Shown here in pieces: positions 27,834 to 37,055 of a DNA stretch of 64,000 nt. This stretch comes from Enterococcus florum (GTDB lineage: Bacteria > Bacillota > Bacilli > Lactobacillales > Enterococcaceae). The translations under genes were made by a program, and so were the position numbers. Numbering within the stretch: position 1 is the first letter of the stretch; the number at the start of each line of letters is the position of its first letter. The notes under the pieces are model-generated. The model was not told the origin of the DNA and ran no database searches. It saw only the letters and a list, made by a program, of their open reading frames with translations. The stretch covers positions 62,001 to 126,000 of the forward strand of contig NZ_BJCC01000006.1 in the NCBI RefSeq assembly GCF_004309355.1. The letters run 5' to 3'.

Positions 27834-29203
27834 ATCTAGAAAAAGCATTGCATCACTATTTTGGGTATACGAGTTTTCGTCCGGGACAAAAAGAAATCAT
27901 TGCACCAATCCTTGAAGGGGAATCGGTTTTTGGGATGCTGCCGACTGGAACGGGGAAGACGCTATGTTATCAACTCGCTGGCTATTTAATGGAAGGAACC
28001 GTCCTCATTATTTCTCCTTTGATCTCATTAATGGAGGATCAGGTGACCCAGCTTTCTCTGAATGGGGAAAAGCGCGGCATTGCCTTAAATAGTTTATTGT
28101 CTAAGGGTGAAAAACAGTTTGTACTGCGACATTTAGCATCCTATAAATTTGTGTTCATGAGTCCAGAAATGTTTTTGGCGGAGCCGGTACAAACGGCACT
28201 AAAACAACTAAAGGTCGCATTTTTGGTTGTTGATGAGGCCCATTGTATTTCTCAATGGGGGGTAGATTTTCGTCCAGAATATTTGAAACTGGCTGAAGGT
28301 ATCCAGCAGCTGAACATCTCACCTGTTTTAGCCTTAACTGCCACAGCTACTCAAGCGGTCCGTGGAGATATTCAGCATCTTTTGTTTCAGCGATCCGTCA
28401 AAGAAGTAATTCACCCTGTGGATCGTCCGAACATTCGCTTATTTGTCCGTCAAGGTGAAAAAATGCAGCAATTAAACGCTCTTGTCAGCTCTTTGTCTGG
28501 TGCCGGAATCATCTACTGTGCTACTCGCAAACAAGTAGAGAGAATTTACCATGCAATTAAACAGTCGGAATCTGTCGCTTACTATCATGGTGGTTTGACA
28601 GGACAGGAACGGCGCATGCTTCAGCAACAATTTTTAACAGGGAAGCTGCGGCTGCTGATTGCCACCAATGCCTTTGGGATGGGCATCAATAAAGAAGACA
28701 TTCGATTTGTAATTCATTACGATTTGCCTGCCTCTCCTGAAGATTATCTCCAAGAAATCGGCCGAGCTGGAAGAGATGGCAAAACCAGTCAGGCGATCCT
28801 TTTATATAACGAGGGAGACGAAAAGATCCATTATTTTCTTCAAAATCAAACTGCAGAAGCTAAACGACTTTTTCAAACAAAGCAGAAGGAAGCAATTCAA
28901 GAACCTTTAGTCCAAAAATGGCAGCATTTTTTTGCGGATCGTTCAGATGAATTACTGCAGTTACTGGAACGAAAAGAAAAAACGAAGCACAATCAGCTTA
29001 AAAGCATGCTGGCTTATATCCAGACTGAAAATTGCCGCAGAGAATTCCTAATTCATTATTTTGATCAACAGTTGATCCGCAAGCCGCAGGTCTGTTGTGA
29101 TTTAGACCATGCTGAATTGATTGAAGATTATACTCAAATTCAAAAAGAGCAGGAAGTTGCTTCCTGGCAAAGTATTTTAAAAAAATTGGTTAAAATCAAG
29201 TGA
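27830..29203 (+). CDS. Short RecQ-family ATP-dependent DNA helicase (RecS-like)
   Basis: 457 residues. Walker A MLPTGTGKT; DEAH in VVDEAHCISQWGVDFRPEY; SAT-like ALTATAT; motif V/VI ATNAFGMGINKEDIRF and QEIGRAGRDGK. The C-terminus has Cys in TENCRREF and VCCDLDHAEL, a remnant of the RecQ zinc site, but no winged-helix or HRDC domain follows, so it resembles Bacillus RecS (YpbC). RecQ helicases unwind recombination and stalled-fork intermediates. It is coupled to the ypbB-like gene by a four-base overlap. Confidence 0.92.
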   Translation: MNLEKALHHYFGYTSFRPGQKEIIAPILEGESVFGMLPTGTGKTLCYQLAGYLMEGTVLIISPLISLMEDQVTQLSLNGEKRGIALNSLLSKGEKQFVLRHLASYKFVFMSPEMFLAEPVQTALKQLKVAFLVVDEAHCISQWGVDFRPEYLKLAEGIQQLNISPVLALTATATQAVRGDIQHLLFQRSVKEVIHPVDRPNIRLFVRQGEKMQQLNALVSSLSGAGIIYCATRKQVERIYHAIKQSESVAYYHGGLTGQERRMLQQQFLTGKLRLLIATNAFGMGINKEDIRFVIHYDLPASPEDYLQEIGRAGRDGKTSQAILLYNEGDEKIHYFLQNQTAEAKRLFQTKQKEAIQEPLVQKWQHFFADRSDELLQLLERKEKTKHNQLKSMLAYIQTENCRREFLIHYFDQQLIRKPQVCCDLDHAELIEDYTQIQKEQEVASWQSILKKLVKIK

Positions 29204-29238
29204 AAGATTTGAAAATTAAGCCACTTTTTTTTGACCTA

Positions 29239-29247
29239 TGGTATAAT
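29239..29247 (+). promoter_or_regulatory. Extended -10 promoter of the LysM gene
   Basis: TGGTATAAT matches TGnTATAAT exactly, about 33 bases before the TTG start. No -35 at proper spacing. Confidence 0.6.
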
Positions 29248-29279
29248 ATTTTGCGATAGCAATTAGGAGGTAGAGTAAA

Positions 29280-29858
29280 TTGAGTAGAAGAGATCGTAAT
29301 CAAGAAGAGAACAATGAACCTTGGGATCAACATATTTATGAGAATGAGACCGAAGACTCTAGCTCTCGTCAATCTCGGCAACAACAAAATAAAGGTGGGA
29401 ATACACGCTTTTTAACGATTTTAGTTATCTTGCTTTTATTATTGATATCGATCCCGACCGGTGCCTACTTCTTGGTCACAAGAGATACTGGTCAACCAGC
29501 GGCAACACCGGCGAGTACGACGCAAGTGACGTCTGAATCTTCTAGTGTCGAGTCATCTGAGTCCAGCACTGAAGAATCAAGTACAGTTGAATCAAGCGAG
29601 AGCAGCGAGGCTCCAGTAGAGTCGGCTCCCTCACAAGCACAGCCAGAGCAAACAACACCTTCTGAACCTGAGTCTTCTGCTGATGAAGCAACCGGCAATG
29701 AACAATTTGCCACCGTACAAGCAGGTGATGGACTTCAACAAATCTCGCAACGTACCGGAGTTCCAGTTGAGGAGATAGCTCGATTGAACGGGATAACGAT
29801 TCAAGGTGGAACTTTTTCACCAGCAATTAATCCTGGACAACAGTTAAGAATTAAGTAA
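29280..29858 (+). CDS. LysM-domain membrane-anchored protein (YpbE-like)
   Basis: 192 residues. A charged cytoplasmic N-terminus (about 1-40), one membrane helix (about 43-65), a Ser/Glu/Thr-rich extracellular linker (about 70-140), then one LysM domain (about 142-192, with VQAGDGLQQISQRTGVPVEE and LNGITIQG) that binds peptidoglycan. The start is TTG with TAGGAGGTAGAG ahead. It matches YpbE of the Bacillus recS neighbourhood in position and plan. The repetitive Ser-rich linker is typical of enterococcal wall proteins. Confidence 0.85.
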   Translation: MSRRDRNQEENNEPWDQHIYENETEDSSSRQSRQQQNKGGNTRFLTILVILLLLLISIPTGAYFLVTRDTGQPAATPASTTQVTSESSSVESSESSTEESSTVESSESSEAPVESAPSQAQPEQTTPSEPESSADEATGNEQFATVQAGDGLQQISQRTGVPVEEIARLNGITIQGGTFSPAINPGQQLRIK

Positions 29859-29877
29859 AGAATCTATTGTGAGATTC

Positions 29878-29915
29878 AAGCCGTAATCTTTCCAAAGATT
29901 ACGGCTTATTGTTTG
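29878..29915 (+). terminator. Intrinsic terminator
   Basis: AGCCGTAATCTTT and its complement separated by two bases (so the innermost pairs must open); the tail TTATTGTTT is only moderately T-rich. Confidence 0.7.
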
Positions 29916-29928
29916 AAAGGAAGATTTC

Positions 29929-30600
29929 ATGAATAAGTTTTCAATTGCCATCGATGGTCCAGCCTCATCAGGCAAAAGCACCGTCGCAAAAATATTAGCG
30001 AACGCGTTCAATTTTGTTTATGTCGATACAGGTGCAATGTACCGCACTGTCACTTATCTAGCAATTCAGCATAAAATCGAGTTTTCTGATGAAGACCAAC
30101 TGACTGAATTGATTAGACGTTACCCGATCTCTTTTAAGCAGACCAAGGAAGGTCAGCTGGTTTTTGTCGAAGGAGAGGATATCACTCAAGCAATAAGACA
30201 GGCGGATGTAACGGCTGCTGTGTCAGAAGTTTCCGCCCACAGGAAGGTTCGTGAAGAGCTGGTTGAAGCGCAAAGACGGATCGCAAGCTCTGGAGGGGTG
30301 GTAATGGATGGCAGAGATATTGGTACTGTCGTGCTGCCTAAAGCCGAAGTTAAAATCTTTCTAGTGGCAAGTGTTCAAGAGCGTGCAGAACGCAGGCACA
30401 AGGAGAACCTTGAAAGAGGCATCGAAAGTGATCTTGAAAGCATTCAAACGGCAATTGCTCAGCGGGATTATCTGGATTCTCATCGGGAGGTGTCTCCATT
30501 ACTTCAAGCTGACGATGCGATCCGAATCGATACGACTGGAATGACGATCGAGGCAGTCGTATCGGAAATCAAGGACATTATCCACCAAAAAGGGTGTTGA
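29929..30600 (+). CDS. cmk: Cytidylate kinase
   Basis: 223 residues. The P-loop is AIDGPASSGKSTVAK; the CMP-specific region has VDTGAMYRTVTYLA and MDGRDIGTVVLP; the LID has ERAERRHKEN. It phosphorylates CMP and dCMP. It is followed by the S1-domain gene and der, the conserved cmk-rpsA-der order. GAAAGGAAG precedes the ATG. Confidence 0.96.
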   Translation: MNKFSIAIDGPASSGKSTVAKILANAFNFVYVDTGAMYRTVTYLAIQHKIEFSDEDQLTELIRRYPISFKQTKEGQLVFVEGEDITQAIRQADVTAAVSEVSAHRKVREELVEAQRRIASSGGVVMDGRDIGTVVLPKAEVKIFLVASVQERAERRHKENLERGIESDLESIQTAIAQRDYLDSHREVSPLLQADDAIRIDTTGMTIEAVVSEIKDIIHQKGC

Positions 30601-30612
30601 TTTACGGGTTTT

Positions 30613-30678
30613 AAAAAAAATAAGGCGAATTTCTCGTTCTTTTTGATAAAAAGCGGAGAAATCGCTTTATTTTTTTTA
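30613..30678 (+). terminator. Intrinsic terminator after cmk
   Basis: A long imperfect A/T-rich stem with GCGA(A)TTTCTC pairing to GAGAAATCGC, flanked by A and T runs. Confidence 0.8.
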
Positions 30679-30745
30679 AGGAATATTCTAAAATAGGGGA
30701 TGTAGTGTATTTACGTATGAATTGTTGGTTAGGAGGACAAACGTC

Positions 30746-31966
30746 ATGACAGAGTTAGAGCAAAACCAAATGGATAACGAAAATGTTTCCATGGAAGCAG
30801 CAATGGAAAGCGTACAAGAGGTTCAAGTCGGCGATATCGTCAAAGGCGAGGTGCTTGCTTTAGAAGATAAACAAGTCATCGTTGGTATTGAAGGTGCGGG
30901 AGTTGAGGGGGTTGTTCCTGCAAAAGAGCTTTCTACGTTACCCGTCGAGGATATTAGTGAAGAAGTGAAGGTTGGCGATGTCCTTGATTTAGTTGTCATT
31001 TCATCGATCGGGAAAGACAAAGAAAATGGAAGTTATTTACTTTCCAAACGTCGCCTGGATGCGAAGAAGGTTTGGGAAGATATCGAGAAGGATTATGAAG
31101 CGAACAAGATTATTGAAGCCCCTGTTACCAGCAGTGTGAAGGGTGGTTTAGTAGTTGATGTAGGCGTACGTGGTTTCGTACCTGCTTCAATGATCGATGA
31201 CCATTTTGTAGATGATTTTTCGACATATGTTGGAAAAACATTGGCTTTTAAGATTATTGAGATCGAACCTTCTGAAAATCGCCTGATTCTTTCTCACAAA
31301 GCTGTTGTAGAGGCAGAAAAGGCAGAAAAGAAACAAGAAATCTTAGGAGAACTTCATGAAGGCGACGTGATCAAAGGTCAGGTAGCGCGTCTAACTGATT
31401 TTGGAGCATTTATTGATCTTGGCGGTATTGATGGCCTCGTTCACGTGTCCGAAATTTCTCACAGTCATGTTGGCAAGCCGGCAGATGTATTGTCTGTTGG
31501 GGATGAGGTAGAAGTTGTCGTACTATCCGTTGATCCTGGAAAAGAACGCATTTCGTTGTCTATCAAAGCCAACCTGCCTGGACCATGGTCTGATATTGAA
31601 GACAAAGCAGCACCTGGTACTGTTTTAGAAGGTACTGTGAAACGCTTGACCAGTTTTGGTGCGTTCGTTGAGATTTTCCCAGGGGTAGAAGGACTTGTGC
31701 ACATTTCTCAAATCTCACACAAGCATATTGCTACGCCGCATGAAGTATTGCATGAAGGCGATGTGATTCAGGTTAAAGTTCTTGAGGTACACCCAGACGA
31801 TCATCGTGTGGCTCTTTCGATCAAAGCGTTGGAAGAAAAACCTGAGGAAGAAAAAGAAGAACCGGTTGAAGAATCTTACGAAATGCCAGAGGAAAGTACT
31901 GGATTTACGATGGGAGATATTCTAGGGGACGCTTTGAATGATAACTCTGACGAGGAATCTGAATAA
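30746..31966 (+). CDS. rpsA: 30S ribosomal protein S1 homologue (four S1 domains)
   Basis: 406 residues with four S1 repeats at about 28-95, 113-178, 199-267 and 284-353; repeats 3 and 4 are the best conserved (LTDFGAFIDLGGIDGLVHVS; LTSFGAFVEIFPGVEGLVHI). The tail is acidic. Gram-positive S1 proteins are shorter than the six-repeat S1 of Escherichia coli and their role in initiation is less essential. The ATG at 30746 follows TTAGGAGGACAAACGTC; the ATG at 30722 is upstream of that site. Its neighbours cmk and der match Bacillus ypfD. Confidence 0.92.
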   Translation: MTELEQNQMDNENVSMEAAMESVQEVQVGDIVKGEVLALEDKQVIVGIEGAGVEGVVPAKELSTLPVEDISEEVKVGDVLDLVVISSIGKDKENGSYLLSKRRLDAKKVWEDIEKDYEANKIIEAPVTSSVKGGLVVDVGVRGFVPASMIDDHFVDDFSTYVGKTLAFKIIEIEPSENRLILSHKAVVEAEKAEKKQEILGELHEGDVIKGQVARLTDFGAFIDLGGIDGLVHVSEISHSHVGKPADVLSVGDEVEVVVLSVDPGKERISLSIKANLPGPWSDIEDKAAPGTVLEGTVKRLTSFGAFVEIFPGVEGLVHISQISHKHIATPHEVLHEGDVIQVKVLEVHPDDHRVALSIKALEEKPEEEKEEPVEESYEMPEESTGFTMGDILGDALNDNSDEESE

Positions 31967-31975
31967 AGAAAGTAC

Positions 31976-32004
31976 AAAGACGTGCTGCGGCGCGTCTTTT
32001 TCTT
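31976..32004 (+). terminator. Intrinsic terminator after the S1 gene
   Basis: AAAGACGTGC-TGCG-GCGCGTCTTT (one G-T pair) followed by Ts. Confidence 0.88.
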
Positions 32005-32023
32005 TAGAAAGTCAAAATATTTT

Positions 32024-32052
32024 ACTCCCTTCTTGCAAGAAGGGAGTTCTTT
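32024..32052. repeat. 24-bp perfect palindrome before der
   Basis: Twelve bases ACTCCCTTCTTG followed directly by their reverse complement, with a loop only if inner pairs open. The T-rich tail TCTTT could make it a second terminator; it could also be an operator. Confidence 0.7.
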
Positions 32053-32060
32053 CGTTAAAC

Positions 32061-32101
32061 TAAGGAGAATTGTCCGTTCGATAAGGAGAACTGTTCGAGC
32101 G
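32061..32101 (+). repeat. Two tandem 20-base imperfect repeats in the der leader
   Basis: TAAGGAGAATTGTCCGTTCG and TAAGGAGAACTGTTCGAGCG start 21 bases apart and share 16 of 20 positions. Each contains AAGGAG, a ribosome-binding-like core without a start codon after it. A small hairpin CGTTGATCCAACG follows. Confidence 0.6.
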
Positions 32102-32154
32102 TTGATCCAACGCTTGCTAAGAACGAATATATGAATTCAACAAGGAGCAAACAA

Positions 32155-33465
32155 ATGTCAAATCCAACAATAGCCATCGTAGGGCGTCCGAATGTCGGAA
32201 AATCAACGATCTTTAACCGGATCGCTGGCGAACGCATTTCGATCGTCGAGGATACCCCCGGCGTAACAAGAGATCGCATCTATGCCAAAGGGGAATGGTT
32301 GACTCATGAGTTTTCCATCATTGACACTGGTGGAATCGATATTGGGGATGAACCCTTTATGGAACAAATCAAGCAGCAAGCGCAAATTGCAATCGATGAA
32401 GCCGATGTGATTTTATTTATTACTAGTGGGCGTGAAGGAGTAACAGACGCTGATGAGGCGGTAGCGAAAATTTTATACCGCAGCAAAAAGCCAGTCATCT
32501 TAATGGTCAACAAAGTAGACAATCCAGAAATGCGCAGTGAGGTCTATGAGTTTTATTCATTAGGACTAGGCGATCCTTACCCGGTTTCGGGAAGTCATGG
32601 TCTGGGTCTCGGCGATGTATTAGATGAAGCCGTGAAGCATTTTCCAGATGAAGAAGAAAATGAAGAGGATGAAACGATTAAATTTAGTTTGATCGGTCGT
32701 CCAAACGTCGGAAAATCTTCATTGATCAATGCGATTTTAGGGGAAGACCGAGTGATCGTTTCTGACATTGAAGGAACGACGCGTGATGCCATTGACACGC
32801 ACTTTACAAGTGAAAACGGCCAAGAATTTACCATGATTGATACCGCGGGTATGCGAAAACGCGGCAAAGTTTACGAAAACACCGAAAAATACAGTGTGAT
32901 GCGAGCGATGCGAGCCATTGATCGTTCTGATGTTGTACTGGTCATCTTGAACGGTGAAGAAGGCATTCGTGAACAAGACAAACGCATCGCTGGTTACGCG
33001 CATGAAGCAGGCAGAGGGATCATTATCGTCGTCAACAAGTGGGATCTTGTCAAAAAGGATACCAACACGATGAAAAAATTCGAAGAAGAAATCCGTGAAG
33101 AGTTTGCTTATCTTGATTATGCACCGATCATTTTCGTATCTGCATTGACGAAACAACGATTGAATAAGCTACCGGAATTAATTGAGGGTGTCAGCATGAA
33201 TCAAAATATGCGTATTCCATCCTCTGTGTTGAATGAAATTATTATGGATGCTGTGGCGATCAATCCGACACCTACGGATAAGGGAAAACGATTAAAGATT
33301 TTTTACGCGACGCAAGTTGCAGTTAAGCCCCCGACCTTCGTAGTATTTGTCAATGAAGAAGAATTGATGCATTTCTCCTATTCTCGGTTTTTAGAGAACC
33401 AAATACGCAAAGCCTTCGAGTTTGAGGGAACGCCGATCAAAATCATTCCTCGTCGAAGAAAATAG
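32155..33465 (+). CDS. der: Ribosome biogenesis GTPase Der (EngA)
   Basis: 436 residues with two tandem GTPase domains: G1 [12 protein letters not shown] near 10 and DTGG near 56; second G1 [12 protein letters not shown] near 182 and DTAGMRK near 229, NKWD near 293; and a KH-like C-terminal domain ending IIPRRRK. It is needed for late 50S subunit maturation. The ATG at 32155 follows AAGGAG; the upstream in-frame ATG at 32131 is not supported. Confidence 0.96.
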   Translation: MSNPTIAIVGRPNVGKSTIFNRIAGERISIVEDTPGVTRDRIYAKGEWLTHEFSIIDTGGIDIGDEPFMEQIKQQAQIAIDEADVILFITSGREGVTDADEAVAKILYRSKKPVILMVNKVDNPEMRSEVYEFYSLGLGDPYPVSGSHGLGLGDVLDEAVKHFPDEEENEEDETIKFSLIGRPNVGKSSLINAILGEDRVIVSDIEGTTRDAIDTHFTSENGQEFTMIDTAGMRKRGKVYENTEKYSVMRAMRAIDRSDVVLVILNGEEGIREQDKRIAGYAHEAGRGIIIVVNKWDLVKKDTNTMKKFEEEIREEFAYLDYAPIIFVSALTKQRLNKLPELIEGVSMNQNMRIPSSVLNEIIMDAVAINPTPTDKGKRLKIFYATQVAVKPPTFVVFVNEEELMHFSYSRFLENQIRKAFEFEGTPIKIIPRRRK

Positions 33466-33591
33466 GCATTTTATCATATTATGCGGCTTGTGACAAATGT
33501 TTTTTTTCAACCAGTGAAAATGCATGAATTTTGTGTCATAAAATGGTAAAAACCTTGCTATCACAAGGTTCTTATGCTATCGTTATATCAG

Positions 33592-33617
33592 AATATTGAC
33601 CAAATCAATATTTTTTT
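33592..33617 (+). terminator. Probable intrinsic terminator between der and hup
   Basis: AATATTGA-N5-TCAATATT with a T run, AT-rich. A second hairpin, AACCTTG-N6-CAAGGTT at 33551-33570, lies just upstream. Confidence 0.6.
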
Positions 33618-33691
33618 CTAGAAGCTGGACCACTCAGCGACTAGAATGATGTATTTACATCAGACTCATTTCTTGGGAGGTGAATTCATTC

Positions 33692-33967
33692 ATGGCAAAC
33701 AAAGCGGAATTGATCGAAAAAGTTGCAGCAGCTACCGATTTAACTAAGAAAGATGCAACAGCAGCTGTTGATGCTGTTTTTTCAACAATCCAAGATGCTT
33801 TAGCTGAAGGTGAAAAAGTTCAGTTGATCGGTTTTGGTAACTTTGAAGTTCGTGAACGTGCGGCTCGTAAAGGACGCAACCCACAAACTGGAGAAGAAAT
33901 CGAAATCCCTGCAAGCAAAGTACCTGCGTTCAAACCAGGTAAAGCATTAAAAGATGCTGTCAAATAA
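33692..33967 (+). CDS. hup: Nucleoid-associated protein HU
   Basis: 91 residues: N-terminal helices ([20 protein letters not shown]) and the DNA-binding arm motif [20 protein letters not shown], exactly the HU pattern. It bends and compacts DNA. The ATG at 33692 is preferred over 33680 because GGGAGGTGAATTCATTC is the ribosome binding site. Codon bias looks strong, as expected for an abundant protein. Confidence 0.97.
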   Translation: MANKAELIEKVAAATDLTKKDATAAVDAVFSTIQDALAEGEKVQLIGFGNFEVRERAARKGRNPQTGEEIEIPASKVPAFKPGKALKDAVK

Positions 33968-33978
33968 GACCAGCATAG

Positions 33979-34010
33979 GAGCCCTTGTCTAGCAAGGGTT
34001 CTTTTTTTTT
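33979..34010 (+). terminator. Intrinsic terminator after hup
   Basis: GAGCCCTTG-TCTAG-CAAGGGTTC (one G-T pair) followed by nine T. Confidence 0.93.
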
Positions 34011-34124
34011 AAAAAAAAGAATATCGAGCGCGTCTTTTTAGGCTTATTGCGATCCTAAATTTCTAGTATGTTTCAACTAAATGAAATATAATAATACTAG
34101 AGAGTAAAAAAGGGTGGTGAGAGA

Positions 34125-35177
34125 ATGGAAGTCAGTTATCAAAAGGATCAGCAGAGAACCTCTGTAATTTACGGGGAGACCGTGGCAACCATGATGCGTC
34201 AAGAAGACCTTTCAAATCGTCAGATTTTAATTTGCGGCAATCAGCGTTATTATGACTTATATGCCGATAAATTGGCTCAATACATACCCGATTCCAGTAG
34301 ACAGGATTGGTTTATCACGACCAATCATCGTTATTGCAATGACATGGGAAATTTTAAAGAGTTCGTTCATTTTATTAAACGATTTCCTAAGCAGGAAGAG
34401 ATTCTTTTTATCGGGATCGGCAATGAGGGTGTGATCGAGCTGACCTCTTTTTTACACCATGTCTCTAATTTGAATAGTCGATTATGGCTGATTCCTGTTT
34501 CTATTCGCTCTTTTGCCCAGAGTTTGTCCTTTGATAATCAGATTTTTTTGCTGGAATCAATGGACCCTGTGCTGCGAGTCAAAGAAAATGCAGAATACAT
34601 CTTATTTGACCACACCTTGGCTGACCAGCAAACGACTGGGAAAATGGTTGATTTGTTAAGCTTCATTCGTTGCGGAATCGTTTGCGAGCATGCGTTCCTA
34701 CAAACCTTGTATACGAGTTTTCCTAATCGTCAACTGTTGATGCAGCGCTCGTTTTCTGCGTTTATTGAATCACTAATCCATTATTACCAGACAGAGGCTG
34801 GGACGATATCACGTTTTGGAAAAAGCTTTGAGCGAGCCTTTTTTCAAACGGAGAATGGGCATTTGCTTTCCAATAGTATGAAGAACATGTTCGGTTTGCT
34901 GCTGGAGCTGTGTTGGAATATCAAGGCGAGTGATCTAGATTTCAATTTTAAAAACTTTATGATATGGTTGATGAGTTTAGGGTATCCTTTGGTTTTGCCG
35001 GAACAGATCTCTTTAGGGGAATATGGGCAGCAAGTAATTTCTTTAGCGAAGGAAATTCCTATGGATCAGCTAAACGAGATTGGTGTAACGGGTGGACAAC
35101 GCGTTCCAACAGAAACAGAGCTAATTGAGACGTTTAAGTATTATCAACAATTATTAGATGAGATTAGAGGAAATTAA
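34125..35177 (+). CDS. Degenerate dehydroquinate-synthase-like protein (probable pseudoenzyme)
   Basis: 350 residues. Overall order and length match the AroB fold: an N-terminal nucleotide-binding part with ILFIGIGNEGVIELTSF (about 93) where AroB has GGGV(I/V)GD, then LWLIPVSIRSFAQ (about 120) where AroB has PTTLLAQVDSSVGGK, then FIRCGIVCEH (about 182) where AroB has EVIKYG, and RFGKSFERAF (about 230) where AroB has FGHTFGHA. The metal-binding Glu and both His positions and the NAD-binding glycines are changed, so dehydroquinate synthesis is unlikely. The stop abuts the TPR gene, which precedes reoY. The homology call is by eye and should be checked by profile search. Confidence 0.55.
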   Translation: MEVSYQKDQQRTSVIYGETVATMMRQEDLSNRQILICGNQRYYDLYADKLAQYIPDSSRQDWFITTNHRYCNDMGNFKEFVHFIKRFPKQEEILFIGIGNEGVIELTSFLHHVSNLNSRLWLIPVSIRSFAQSLSFDNQIFLLESMDPVLRVKENAEYILFDHTLADQQTTGKMVDLLSFIRCGIVCEHAFLQTLYTSFPNRQLLMQRSFSAFIESLIHYYQTEAGTISRFGKSFERAFFQTENGHLLSNSMKNMFGLLLELCWNIKASDLDFNFKNFMIWLMSLGYPLVLPEQISLGEYGQQVISLAKEIPMDQLNEIGVTGGQRVPTETELIETFKYYQQLLDEIRGN

Positions 35178-36434
35178 ATGACATATAGTGAAAGAATGTT
35201 AGCTGCACTTCAAAATGAAGAATTGACGGAAGCCAACCTAATGCTGGAGCAAGCATTGCAAAAGGACGCTCCAGAGATGTTGGCAAGTCTCGCTCAAGAA
35301 TTGCAAGTGATTGGTTTTTTAGAGGAGGCAAAGCGAGTTTACCTGCACTTGTTAACGATCTTTCCAGAAGAGGATTCCTTCTATCTATTTTTAGCCGAGA
35401 TTGCGATCGAGGATGATGAGATCGACCAAGCATTTGAGTATCTAGAAAAAATCACTCCGGCAAGTGAAAATTATCTGGAGAGCTTGTTGATCATTGCCGA
35501 CTTATACCAGGTATTAGGTATTCCGGAGGTCAGCGAAGCCAAGTTGATCCAAGCCAAATCCTTGGCACCGGATGAACCATTGATTCTGTTTGCTTTAGCA
35601 GAGCTTCATTTTTCAAACAATCAACTTGGTGAAGCTATCAATGAATATGGTCAGTTGAAAAAACAAGGGCTGGAGGAAGTTGCAGGCGTGTTGCTGGATG
35701 AGCGAATCGGCAGTGCTTACAGCATGATGGGGGGCTTTGAAGAGGCCCTGCCGTTTTTAGAAAGTGCCTTAGAAGAAGACCATACTTCTGATCGACTCTT
35801 TCAAGTCGGCTTCACTTATTATCAATTGCATGATTATCAACGAGCGATTATGTATTTGCAGGAATTGATCGCTCTTGAGCCAAATTATCAAAGTGCCTAC
35901 TTTATTTTGGCAGAATCCCTGAAGGAGGAAGAACAATTAGAGGAGGCTTTTGAGACAGCAGAACAAGGAATCAAAGAGAATCCTTTTCAGGTCGAATTGC
36001 TTCATCTTGCTTCTGAAATTGCTTATCGCCTGCATGACCGTAAGAAGGCAGAGGAATTATTGGAACAAGCGTTAGAAACGGGAGAAAAAACCGATGAGAC
36101 ACTGTTAACCTTAAGTAATCTTTATCTGAACGAGGATGAACCTGAAAAAGCGATCGAAATGATCGGGAAAATGGAAGAGGATGACAATCCTTATGCCGCT
36201 TGGAATTTGGCACAGGCTTATAATGCAATGGAAGAATTCGAGCTTGCTGGAACCTATTACCAAGAGGCATATGAGGCCTTGAATCATGAACCCGATTTTT
36301 TGAAAGAATATGGAATCTTCTTAAGAGAGGATGGCAAAATTCCTCTGTCAAAACAAGTCTTGACTCAATACTTAGAACTGGAACCCGGAGATTTAGAGGT
36401 GTTGTCACTTTTGGACGATTCAACAGAGAGGTGA
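35178..36434 (+). CDS. Tetratricopeptide repeat protein (YpiA-like)
   Basis: 418 residues made almost entirely of TPR helices (for example [59 protein letters not shown]-like), strongly acidic. It lacks a signal peptide, so it is a cytoplasmic scaffold. It starts in the stop of the pseudo-AroB gene and ends four bases before reoY. In Bacillus and Listeria a TPR gene likewise precedes ypiB/reoY. The partner is unknown. Confidence 0.9.
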   Translation: MTYSERMLAALQNEELTEANLMLEQALQKDAPEMLASLAQELQVIGFLEEAKRVYLHLLTIFPEEDSFYLFLAEIAIEDDEIDQAFEYLEKITPASENYLESLLIIADLYQVLGIPEVSEAKLIQAKSLAPDEPLILFALAELHFSNNQLGEAINEYGQLKKQGLEEVAGVLLDERIGSAYSMMGGFEEALPFLESALEEDHTSDRLFQVGFTYYQLHDYQRAIMYLQELIALEPNYQSAYFILAESLKEEEQLEEAFETAEQGIKENPFQVELLHLASEIAYRLHDRKKAEELLEQALETGEKTDETLLTLSNLYLNEDEPEKAIEMIGKMEEDDNPYAAWNLAQAYNAMEEFELAGTYYQEAYEALNHEPDFLKEYGIFLREDGKIPLSKQVLTQYLELEPGDLEVLSLLDDSTER

Positions 36435-36438
36435 TCGT

Positions 36439-36999
36439 ATGATTGATGTAGCTGAAAAAAGAAGTTTTCTCGTTTGGTTGATCAACCATGTTTCTTTTCG
36501 TCGTCGTGAAGTTATTTGGATTTTGAATTATTTGATTAATCATGAAACGATCTTAAACAATGTGCATATCGTTGAAAATGCTGATCTAACAAAACGAGGG
36601 TTAGTAATTCATGACATTACTCATGAAACAGAACCCATGGTCCTTCATATTCAAAATCAAGCATTTACGAATAGTGATCAAATTTTCCATGAAATTCGCT
36701 TACATTGGCAACAGCCGCTGTATTTAGAATGTATTTTTCCAAATTCTTGGCACAATGAACAATATTTGTCTGTACTAGAAGACAATCCGGAGATTTCATG
36801 GAACGATTCTGTCAGTGAAGAAATTATTCAAGAAGTAGAGAATTATATGGAACGAGAAGAAAAGGAAGCCAAAATGAGGTTGCTGAACCATCAAATCGAC
36901 CGAGCGCTTGAAGAAGGCGATCGCGAAGCCTTTTTACAGCTTTCTGATGAGATCAATCGGTTAAAAATGTCAATTTGTGAAGACGAATTAATGAAATAA
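36439..36999 (+). CDS. reoY: ReoY (YpiB, UPF0302 family)
   Basis: 186 residues. UPF0302 N-terminal domain ([34 protein letters not shown]) and a C-terminal IDEAL-like helix ([20 protein letters not shown]). In Listeria ReoY helps ClpCP degrade MurA, controlling the first committed step of peptidoglycan synthesis. It is the last gene of the pseudo-AroB-TPR-ReoY unit and is followed by a strong terminator. GAGAGGTGATCGT precedes the ATG. Confidence 0.9.
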   Translation: MIDVAEKRSFLVWLINHVSFRRREVIWILNYLINHETILNNVHIVENADLTKRGLVIHDITHETEPMVLHIQNQAFTNSDQIFHEIRLHWQQPLYLECIFPNSWHNEQYLSVLEDNPEISWNDSVSEEIIQEVENYMEREEKEAKMRLLNHQIDRALEEGDREAFLQLSDEINRLKMSICEDELMK

Positions 37000-37055
37000 A
37001 AGAGGAAAGCAGCTGACTTCGAACTGAATGAAGTCTCTGCTCTCCTCTTTTTTTT
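37000..37055. terminator. Bidirectional terminator
   Basis: A long imperfect stem beginning AGAGGAAAGCAG and closed by its near-complement, with a run of T on the plus strand and TTTTATTT on the minus strand, between two convergent genes. Confidence 0.9.

Noticed and set aside
29520-29700. Ser/Glu-rich repeat in the LysM protein as a separate repeat array
   Set aside because: It is simple low-complexity linker coding sequence, not a regular DNA repeat.
32737-33156. 139-codon minus-strand open frame inside der
   Set aside because: It is antisense to a conserved GTPase domain, without a ribosome binding site or recognisable motif.
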